A stretch of DNA of 6,865 nucleotides, from assembly GCA_007128045.1 (NCBI GenBank), contig SKYG01000163.1:1-6865 (forward strand), read 5' to 3'. How positions within the stretch are numbered: the stretch's first letter is position 1; the number at the start of each line of letters is the position of its first letter. The notes under the pieces were generated by a model that saw only the letters and a program-made list of their open reading frames with translations, was not told the DNA's origin and searched no databases. Below, in pieces: positions 1-5,323 of this stretch. The position numbers and the translations under genes are program-made. Origin of the DNA: Bacteroidales bacterium (GTDB taxonomy: Bacteria; Bacteroidota; Bacteroidia; Bacteroidales; UBA7960).

Positions 1-518
1 ATGTGATTGATCACTTCGCTGGTGACGACACCCATCTGTTTCGTTTTTCTGGTGGAGATGGCGATGGACTTGCTGTACCACATTTTGAGGTGTATGACAA
101 TGTGATCCCATCGTCGAATAGCGTCATGGCGCACAACCTGTTTCGTCTGGCCAATTTATTTGAAATTCCTGAATGGGGTCATCGCAGCTCGCTGATGTTG
201 AGAGATATGCGTTCCAGGTGGGAGCGTCACAGTGGCAGCTTTGCACATTGGGGAAGCCTGTTGTTACACCATACGGCTCCATTTTATACCATCGCCGTGG
301 CCGGACCGGAAGCGCGCGAGCTGATCAGAGAACTAAGTAAATATTTCCTGCCTGATGTGTTGCTGGCCGGCACAGAAACACCTGATGCTTCCCTTCCGGT
401 TTTTGAAAACCGTTATAAGTCAGGACAGACCTGGATCTATGTGTGCAGTTTCGGATATTGCAAACAACCGGTAAAGACCGTGGAGGAAGCTTTGGCCTTT
501 ATCCGTGCCGTTTCCTGA
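1..518 (+). CDS. C-terminal part of a YyaL/DUF255-family thioredoxin-domain protein (5' end outside window)
   Basis: This is the last 171 codons of a gene whose start lies left of the window (reading frame begins at base 3, stop TGA at 516-518). The visible part has the hallmark of the YyaL/SSP411 (spermatogenesis-associated protein 20-like) family: a segment EVYDNVIPSSNSVMAHNLFRL about 30-50 codons into the visible part, and a C-terminal VCSFGYCKQPVKTVEEAL, the equivalent of the Cys-x6-Cys-like tail seen in that family. Family members are usually about 670-700 residues, with an N-terminal thioredoxin-like DUF255 domain and an alpha/alpha barrel resembling glycoside hydrolases and epimerases. 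Only the end of the barrel is present here. The biochemical role of the bacterial proteins is poorly defined, so no reaction is assigned. The gene converges on hisIE and their coding ends overlap by 20 bp. Family call is fairly sure, function unknown. Confidence 0.85.
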   Translation, partial: VIDHFAGDDTHLFRFSGGDGDGLAVPHFEVYDNVIPSSNSVMAHNLFRLANLFEIPEWGHRSSLMLRDMRSRWERHSGSFAHWGSLLLHHTAPFYTIAVAGPEARELIRELSKYFLPDVLLAGTETPDASLPVFENRYKSGQTWIYVCSFGYCKQPVKTVEEALAFIRAVS

Positions 519-1140
519 GCTCGGCGATCACCTCTGACCAGCCCAGGCCTTTGGCCAGAAGTAGTACGGTGAAGTGATAGATCAGATCGGCGGCTTCTTC
601 AGTAAATCGTTCAGGGTCTCCATGCTCAGCCTCCAGGGCAACCTCTACTGCTTCCTCTCCCAGTTTTTTCGCGATGCGTTTTGACCCGGCTTCAAACAGT
701 CTGGCTGTGTAGCTTTTTTCAGGATCTTCATTTCGTCTTGACCGCAACAAGCCTTCGAGATAGTCAATGAATGCCAGCTCTTTCAAAAGGGAAGATTCTG
801 CGGTTGAGGCCTTGTCGTCAAGCTTGTTATAAAAGCAGCTGACAGCACCCGTATGGCAGGATGGCCCATGTGGTGCCACCTTGACCAGTAAGCTGTCGTT
901 ATCGCAATCGGCGGCAATCTCTTTCACCTCGAGGTAGTTTCCTGATGTTTCTCCCTTTATCCACAAGCGATCTTTACTGCGGCTGTAAAAAGTCACCCTG
1001 CCCGTACTTATGGTCTGTTCATATGCTTCTTTGTTCATGTAGGCTTGCATCAACACCTGCAGCGTTTCTGCATCCTGAATGATCACAGGGATCAAGCCGT
1101 TTCCTTTATTAAAATCCAATGTTATTTCCTTGCTTTTCAT
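499..1140 (-). CDS. hisIE: Bifunctional phosphoribosyl-AMP cyclohydrolase / phosphoribosyl-ATP pyrophosphatase
   Basis: Cytoplasmic bifunctional enzyme for steps 2 and 3 of histidine synthesis. The HisE part removes pyrophosphate from PR-ATP and the HisI part opens the adenine ring of PR-AMP. Residues 1 to about 108 are the cyclohydrolase: FYSRSKDRLWIKGETSGN (51-68), DCDND (78-82) and GPSCHTGAVSCF (92-103). Cys79, Cys95 and Cys102 have the 16 and 7 residue spacing of the known zinc-binding cysteines, and Asp78, Asp80 and Asp82 fit the metal site. Residues from about 117 to 213 are the pyrophosphohydrolase, with GEEAVEV (161-167) and EEAADLIYH (181-189). The length of 213 aa is normal for fused HisIE. 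It is the last his gene and is separated from hisF by a 229-bp repeat-filled spacer. The stop codon TAA (499-501) lies inside the convergent upstream neighbour's coding end. No clear Shine-Dalgarno sequence precedes the ATG. Confidence 0.97.
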   Translation of the reverse strand: MKSKEITLDFNKGNGLIPVIIQDAETLQVLMQAYMNKEAYEQTISTGRVTFYSRSKDRLWIKGETSGNYLEVKEIAADCDNDSLLVKVAPHGPSCHTGAVSCFYNKLDDKASTAESSLLKELAFIDYLEGLLRSRRNEDPEKSYTARLFEAGSKRIAKKLGEEAVEVALEAEHGDPERFTEEAADLIYHFTVLLLAKGLGWSEVIAELRKRHG

Positions 1141-1151
1141 ACATATTATCT

Positions 1152-1180
1152 TTTAACTTATAACTCGTAACCCGGTAACC
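1152..1180. repeat. Degenerate 7-8 bp array, left part of the hisF-hisIE spacer
   Basis: Four successive units read TTTAACT, TATAACT, CGTAACCC and GGTAACC on the plus strand. All share a core TAAC at a 7-8 bp period. The array lies just upstream of the hisIE start. No function is evident; it resembles the other arrays in this window. Confidence 0.6.
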
Positions 1181-1188
1181 TTCGATCT

Positions 1189-1229
1189 GTAGGGTATCTC
1201 TCACTTCGCTTCGCTTCGTTCGAGATGAC
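1189..1229 (+). repeat. GTAG-headed REP-like element with TTCGC runs
   Basis: GTAG at 1189-1192 is followed by GGTATCTC and, after a CTTCG-rich middle containing three consecutive 5-bp units, by GAGATGAC. ATCTC (1196-1200) and GAGAT (1222-1226) can pair, giving a short imperfect stem with a long loop. The layout of a GTAG head followed by a hairpin is that of REP elements, but the stem is weak, so this is the least certain of the palindromes here. Confidence 0.5.
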
Positions 1230-1238
1230 GGGTGCTAT

Positions 1239-1275
1239 GCAACCGGCAAGCCTGTAACCTGCAATCTGGTAACCT
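1239..1275. repeat. Degenerate 7-8 bp array, middle of the hisF-hisIE spacer
   Basis: Five contiguous units of 7-8 bp read GCAACCG, GCAAGCCT, GTAACCT, GCAATCT and GGTAACCT on the plus strand. Each has a G-(C/T)-AA core. It sits between the two GTAG-headed palindromes. Confidence 0.6.
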
Positions 1276-1281
1276 ATCGAT

Positions 1282-1306
1282 GGGCGACCACAAGGGTCGC
1301 CCCTAC
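1282..1306 (-). repeat. REP-like palindrome with abutting GTAG
   Basis: GGGCGACC (1282-1289) and GGTCGCCC (1295-1302) form a perfect 8-bp stem around a 5-nt loop. CTAC at 1303-1306 directly abuts it, so on the minus strand the order is GTAG then hairpin. This is the architecture known for REP elements recognised by RAYT (Y1) transposases. It lies between hisF and hisIE, so the hairpin would also be present in an operon transcript. There is no U-tract, so it is not called a terminator. Confidence 0.75.
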
Positions 1307-1314
1307 AGAATCCT

Positions 1315-1363
1315 CAACCCGCAACCCTCAACCCTCAACAATTCAACAACTCAACAATTCAAC
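1315..1363. repeat. CAAC-type 7-8 bp tandem array before the hisF stop
   Basis: Two CAACCCT units (1322-1335) are followed by CAACAATT, CAACAACT and CAACAATT (1336-1359) and a final CAAC. A CAACCC-type unit precedes them at 1315. On the minus strand this reads as GGGTTGA and AATTGTTG type units. The array ends only 6 bp from the hisF stop. Confidence 0.8.
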
Positions 1364-1369
1364 TTCCTT

Positions 1370-2122
1370 TCACCTGACTGGTACGCCATGTTCTTTCAGA
1401 AAGGCTTTCACCTCGGCTATGCTGACCAGTCCGTAGTGAAATATGCCGGCAGCCAGTGCTGCGTCGGCATTTGCCTGGGTAAATACATCCAGGAAGTGTT
1501 GGGGGTTTCCAGCGCCTCCTGATGCAATTACGGGGATAGACACTGCGTCACACACATCTTTGGTGATGTCGAGGGAGAATCCTTCCCTGGTGCCATCGGC
1601 AGTGAATGATGTCAGTAGTATTTCACCGGCGCCAAGCTCATAGCATATCTTTGCCCACTCAACAGCGGAGATGCCTGTAAACTTGGTGCCTGCATGGCTT
1701 ACAACCTCCCATTCATTTTCATGATATCGTGCATCGATGGCCACTACCACGCATTGATTGCCAAAGGCATCTGAAAGCCGCGTAATCAATCCCGGGTCGA
1801 GCACGGCAGATGTGTTTACCGAAACCTTGTCGGCGCCTCTTGCCAGCAGTGTCTCTACTTGTTGCTCGTTGGAGATACCTCCGCCTACGGTAAAAGGGAT
1901 GGAAACGGCAGCTGCCACGTCTTCAACAACCTGCAGGAAGGTGGATCGTCCTTCGAGCGTTGCCGTAATGTCGAGCAGTGTAAGCTCATCGGCACCATTT
2001 TTTGAATAGGCGGCTGCCAGCTCCACAGGATCACCGGCATCCTGGAGGTTGCCAAAACTTACCCCTTTCACGGTACGTCCGTTTTTAATGTCGAGGCAGG
2101 GAATGATTCTTTTTGTTAACAT
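1370..2122 (-). CDS. hisF: Imidazole glycerol phosphate synthase, cyclase subunit HisF
   Basis: Beta-alpha barrel cyclase subunit. It uses ammonia delivered by HisH to convert PRFAR to imidazole glycerol phosphate plus AICAR. The 250-residue length is standard. The N-terminus MLTKRIIPCLDI places the catalytic Asp at residue 11, and VVVAIDARY places the second catalytic Asp at residue 130, both at canonical positions. Phosphate-binding elements are visible as TVGGGI (78-83) and ASGGAGN (200-206). One local oddity is TSFTADGTREG (171-181), where most homologues have a DxDGT motif. Asp176 and GT are kept, but the first Asp and the basic residue are replaced by Thr and Ala. Start ATG at 2122 gives the conserved N-terminus exactly. 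It lies 31 bp downstream of hisA and pairs functionally with hisH two genes upstream. Confidence 0.97.
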   Translation of the reverse strand: MLTKRIIPCLDIKNGRTVKGVSFGNLQDAGDPVELAAAYSKNGADELTLLDITATLEGRSTFLQVVEDVAAAVSIPFTVGGGISNEQQVETLLARGADKVSVNTSAVLDPGLITRLSDAFGNQCVVVAIDARYHENEWEVVSHAGTKFTGISAVEWAKICYELGAGEILLTSFTADGTREGFSLDITKDVCDAVSIPVIASGGAGNPQHFLDVFTQANADAALAAGIFHYGLVSIAEVKAFLKEHGVPVR

Positions 2123-2153
2123 AGTTGATTGTTTGTGTGGTAAATAATTTTTA

Positions 2154-2873
2154 TTAGCTGCTAACTTTAACCAATTCTTTCAGGCTTATGGTTCCTTCAA
2201 ACACAGCTTTCCCTGTGACTGCAGCATACAGTCCGCAGTTTTTCAGAAGTATGAGGTGATCGATGGTTGCCACCCCACCGCCGCCGATAAACCTGACATT
2301 GGGGAAGGCTTCAACGAGTGGCTTGTAAAAGTCGGGGTTAGGTCCTTGCATGGTTCCATCGCGACTGATATCGGTCACGGAAAAGTATTCCCATCCTACG
2401 GAGATAAGATTTTTCAGTGCTGTTTCAGCGGCTATGGATGTTTGTACCTGCCAGCCATTTACGGCAATGGTTCCTTTGCTGATGTCGAGTGCAGCAATCA
2501 ATTGATCTTTGCCGAAGCGTGACACACACTGTTGCGGCACGTCAGGTTCTGAAAATAGCAAGGTGCCGATGTTGGCTTGCTTGGCCCCGGCATTCAGCAC
2601 GCTTTCGATATTTGCAAGGCTTCTGATGCCTCCTCCAAAATCTATAATCAGCGAGGTGCCGTCAGCAATCTGTTCAAGCACATGCAGGTTTTTCGGTTTG
2701 CCTTGTTTGGCGCCGTCGAGGTCTACCAGGTGCAGGTGTGTAATCCCTGCGTCTTCGATGGCCCTGGCCTGGTCGAGAGGGGTTGTGCTGTATGACTTAC
2801 GTTGGGCGAAGTCGCCCTGAAATAAGCGGACACATTGTCCGTTCATGATGTCGATGGCAGGTATGGCTATCAT
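2154..2873 (-). CDS. hisA: ProFAR isomerase HisA
   Basis: Cytoplasmic beta-alpha barrel isomerase (1-(5-phosphoribosyl)-5-[(5-phosphoribosylamino)methylideneamino]imidazole-4-carboxamide isomerase), which performs the Amadori rearrangement of ProFAR to PRFAR. The 239-residue length is normal. Catalytic Asp8 lies in IPAIDI and Asp130 in AALDIS. Other family signatures are the phosphate-binding FGGGIRS (79-85), TDISRDGTMQGPN (168-180), IGGGGV (196-201) and TGKAVFEG (220-227). The start ATG overlaps the hisH stop by 4 nt (ATGA at 2870-2873), which suggests translational coupling. Two TAA codons in a row close the gene (second at 2151-2153). It resembles HisF by common barrel ancestry, but the N-terminus and the RDGTMQGPN segment make HisA the clear assignment. 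Confidence 0.97.
   Translation of the reverse strand: MIAIPAIDIMNGQCVRLFQGDFAQRKSYSTTPLDQARAIEDAGITHLHLVDLDGAKQGKPKNLHVLEQIADGTSLIIDFGGGIRSLANIESVLNAGAKQANIGTLLFSEPDVPQQCVSRFGKDQLIAALDISKGTIAVNGWQVQTSIAAETALKNLISVGWEYFSVTDISRDGTMQGPNPDFYKPLVEAFPNVRFIGGGGVATIDHLILLKNCGLYAAVTGKAVFEGTISLKELVKVSS
2870..2873 (-). promoter_or_regulatory. ATGA stop-start overlap of hisH and hisA
   Basis: The hisA ATG (2871-2873) and the hisH TGA (2870-2872) share bases as ATGA on the minus strand. Such overlaps usually give reinitiation-type coupling, which fits genes whose products act in succession. Confidence 0.85.
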
Positions 2874-3457
2874 AGGTCTATAAAGTTTTGAAGTAATGTG
2901 GCGCCGGCGTCACCGCTTTTTTCAGGGTGGAACTGAACGCCAAAGTAGTTGCTGCTGGCCGCAGCGGCCGAAAAGGGTGTATGGTAGTTGCACAGTGCAA
3001 TGGCTTCGTTGCTGGTAGGCATATAATAGCTGTGTACGAAGTAAAAAAAGCTTCCTTCGGGAATGCCTTTAAACAATGGGCCACGGATATTGTACACATC
3101 GTTCCAGCCCATGTGGGGTATTTTCAGGTCATGCTGAAACCGGACAATCCTTTCTGAGAAAAACCCCAGTCCTGGCGTCCTGCCTTCTTCCGACAGGCTG
3201 GCCATCAGTTGCATGCCCAGGCAGATCCCCAATACCGGTCTGGGAAACGACTTAATAGCCTCCGCCAGTCCGCTGCTTGCCAGGTTTTCCATGGCCGGCC
3301 GTGCATGACCTACCCCGGGAAATATAATTTTGTCAGCACCAGATACCTCTTCCGGGGTAGCGGCAGTTTCCACAACAACCCCCAGCCGTGCAAAGGCATT
3401 TTTAACGGAGGCAATGTTGCCTGACTTATAGCTGATGATTTTAATCGTTTGCGACAT
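2870..3457 (-). CDS. hisH: Imidazole glycerol phosphate synthase, glutamine amidotransferase subunit HisH
   Basis: Class I glutamine amidotransferase that hydrolyses glutamine and channels ammonia to HisF. The 195-residue length is typical. The nucleophile elbow is GICLGMQ with Cys79, and the rest of the triad is in VQFHPEKS with His177 and Glu179. Other family segments are IIFPGVG (44-50) and PHMGWNDV (114-121). Small departures from the usual pattern are YKSGN (10-14), where a D-Y-G-x-GN type sequence is common, and PGVGHARPAM (47-56). Neither touches the triad, so the protein should be active. It starts 42 bp after the hisC-hisB fusion and its stop overlaps the hisA start by 4 nt. Confidence 0.96.
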   Translation of the reverse strand: MSQTIKIISYKSGNIASVKNAFARLGVVVETAATPEEVSGADKIIFPGVGHARPAMENLASSGLAEAIKSFPRPVLGICLGMQLMASLSEEGRTPGLGFFSERIVRFQHDLKIPHMGWNDVYNIRGPLFKGIPEGSFFYFVHSYYMPTSNEAIALCNYHTPFSAAAASSNYFGVQFHPEKSGDAGATLLQNFIDL

Positions 3458-3499
3458 AAGCTGATAGCGTGGTTAAAACATGTTGGATACGAACTTATA

Positions 3500-5269
3500 T
3501 TACAGGCTCCCTTTGGTGGAAGGAAGTATGCCTTTCTCATTTCTTGTTACTGCCATTCGCAGTGCTTTGGCAAAGGCCTTGAAGATGGCTTCGATTTTGT
3601 GGTGGTCGTCCTGGCCTTTTGCTTTGACATGTATGTTGGCAGCGGTTGCTTCTGCGAATGACCTAAAGAAGTGTTCATAGAGGGTTGTTGGCACTTCACC
3701 GGTGAATGGTGCCTCAAAGCTTGCCTTCCACTTCAGGAAGATGCGACCACCAAAGTCGATCAGTACCTCGGCACTTGCATCGTCCATTGGCAATGAAAAG
3801 CCATATCTCTCGATGCCGGCTTTATCACCCAGAGCCTTTCTGAAAGCTTTTCCCAGGGTGATGGCTGTGTCTTCGATGGTATGGTGGGGATCGACATTTA
3901 GATCGCCGGTGGCCAGAATATCCAGGTCGAATATGCCATGGCGTGCAATCTGATGCAGCATATGGTCGAAGAAGCCAACCCCTGTGCTGATATTTGCCCT
4001 GCCAGTGCCATCCAGGTTGATGCGAACGGTGATATCTGTTTCTGATGTGCTTCTCTGTACCACAGCACGGCGCGCAGCTTTTGTGCTTTGGGTGGCGGGC
4101 AGCTCCTTAAGATCGATGTCTGTTGATGGTGATTCATAGTCTGGGGTGCCTGATATATTGGCATTCACTGCATCGGAACCCTCACCTGATGGCTGGTCAA
4201 CCTCTTTGAGGCTCCCATAAAGACTCCAGGTATCAATCAGGCGTTGATTTTCTTCAGATGTTCCAACGGTGACACGCAGGCAACCCTCGCATCCGGGCTC
4301 CTTGCTTCTGTTTCTGACGATTATACCTTTAGCCTTCAAAAAATTATACAGGTTATCTCCATCAGATGTCTTCACAAGCAGAAAGTTGGCATCTGATGGA
4401 TATATGTGGCTTACGAGAGGAAGTGTCTTCAGTTGTACTTCAAGAAGTTTTCGATTCTCCAGGGTTTCTGCTATACTTAGCTTGTATTGGGCATACTTGT
4501 CGAGTGCGGAAATGGCAAGACTGTTATTAGGCATACTCAGGTTGTATGGAAACCGTACTTTATTCAGCACAGAGACTATCTCTTCTGATGCATAGGCCAT
4601 CCCTACCCTGGCACCGGCCAGTCCCCAGGCCTTGGAAAAGGTTTGAAGAACGATCAGGTTTGGATATTGATCCAGCTCCGGAAGCAAACTGTTATTGGGT
4701 GAAAAGTCCATATATGCTTCGTCAACGACAACCAGTCCGTCGAATTGTTCCAGTAACTGGATGATGGTGTCGCGAGGTTGAATGTTACCCGTTGGGTTGT
4801 TGGGGCTGCACACAAACATGGCTCGTGTATTATTGGTAGCGGCAGCCATGGTGGCTTTGACATCAATCAAGAAGTTGCTGGTAAGCGGTACTTTTTTTAT
4901 TCCGAGGTCGTTCATCTGTGCACTTACTGCATACATTCCAAAAGTAGGCGGGAAGATGATAATATGATCAAGCATCGGCCTGGCGAAGCAACGCAATATC
5001 AGGTCGATGGCTTCATCACTGCCATTGCCAAGAAATATCTGGTTTTCGCGGACTTCCTTCAGAACTGCCAGACTTTTCTTTAGTCTTTCCTGGTTGTTTT
5101 TGGGATAGCGGTTGATGTTTTTTGGCAAGCCTTCAAAAGGTTCGGGCTGTTCGTTGGCATCCAAAAAGATGGTATCTTCATCATTCCCTGAATACTCAGA
5201 TCTGGCAGATGAATAGGGTTTCATTTCCCGTATATTATCTCTGATTAAGGTGTTAAGGTTAAAGCTCAT
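3500..5269 (-). CDS. Fusion of histidinol-phosphate aminotransferase (HisC) and imidazoleglycerol-phosphate dehydratase (HisB C-terminal domain)
   Basis: One uninterrupted 589-residue reading frame carries two complete enzymes. Residues 1 to about 352 are HisC, a PLP fold-type I aminotransferase: LDANEQP (36-42), GNGSDEAID (81-89), SPNNPTG (155-161), DEAYMDF (183-189), the PLP lysine Lys213 in TFSKAWGLAGARVG, and LRVTVGT (331-337). Residues about 353-396 (bases 4082-4213) form an acidic, Ser/Pro/Gly-rich linker with no recognisable domain. Residues about 397-589 are imidazoleglycerol-phosphate dehydratase: FFDHMLHQIARHG (433-445), metal-binding HHTIED (462-467), HHKIEAIFKAFA (556-567) and the conserved end LPSTKG. 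No HAD phosphatase motif (DxDGT type) is present, although HisB in many related bacteria carries one. The dehydratase makes imidazole acetol phosphate, which is the substrate of the aminotransferase, so the fusion joins consecutive steps. The gene starts 50 bp after hisD. The domain calls are very secure; the benefit of fusion is inferred. Confidence 0.96.
   Translation of the reverse strand: MSFNLNTLIRDNIREMKPYSSARSEYSGNDEDTIFLDANEQPEPFEGLPKNINRYPKNNQERLKKSLAVLKEVRENQIFLGNGSDEAIDLILRCFARPMLDHIIIFPPTFGMYAVSAQMNDLGIKKVPLTSNFLIDVKATMAAATNNTRAMFVCSPNNPTGNIQPRDTIIQLLEQFDGLVVVDEAYMDFSPNNSLLPELDQYPNLIVLQTFSKAWGLAGARVGMAYASEEIVSVLNKVRFPYNLSMPNNSLAISALDKYAQYKLSIAETLENRKLLEVQLKTLPLVSHIYPSDANFLLVKTSDGDNLYNFLKAKGIIVRNRSKEPGCEGCLRVTVGTSEENQRLIDTWSLYGSLKEVDQPSGEGSDAVNANISGTPDYESPSTDIDLKELPATQSTKAARRAVVQRSTSETDITVRINLDGTGRANISTGVGFFDHMLHQIARHGIFDLDILATGDLNVDPHHTIEDTAITLGKAFRKALGDKAGIERYGFSLPMDDASAEVLIDFGGRIFLKWKASFEAPFTGEVPTTLYEHFFRSFAEATAANIHVKAKGQDDHHKIEAIFKAFAKALRMAVTRNEKGILPSTKGSL
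4082..4213 (-). other. Interdomain linker of the HisC-HisB fusion
   Basis: Codons about 353-396 of the fusion gene encode a linker rich in Ser, Gly, Asp, Glu, Pro and Thr between the end of HisC and the first conserved residues of the dehydratase. It contains no HAD phosphatase motif and no obvious fold, and looks disordered. Boundaries are by eye from where family conservation stops and resumes, so they may be off by several residues. Confidence 0.75.
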
Positions 5270-5295
5270 GATATGGTCTGTTAGGCTCTTGAAGT

Positions 5296-5323
5296 GGTTT
5301 AAGGTTTAAAGTTGAAGGGTTAA
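5296..5323. repeat. Four-unit degenerate heptamer array in the hisD-hisC gap
   Basis: Four 7-bp units read GGTTTAA, GGTTTAA, AGTTGAA and GGGTTAA on the plus strand and fill most of the 50-bp gap between hisD and the hisC-hisB fusion. The last unit contains the hisD stop codon (5320-5322 on the minus strand). Confidence 0.65.

Noticed and set aside
1282..1302. Intrinsic terminator after hisF
   Set aside because: The hairpin is strong, but no T-tract follows it on either strand. The abutting GTAG and similar elements elsewhere in the window point to a REP-like repeat.
1232..1522. Plus-strand open frame of 96 codons spanning the hisF-hisIE spacer
   Set aside because: It is built from intergenic repeats at its start and antisense hisF at its end, and has no recognisable protein character.
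3898..4164. Overlapping open frames on both strands inside the his genes
   Set aside because: They lie in alternative frames of strongly conserved enzymes and show low-complexity or random composition, so they are shadows of the real genes.
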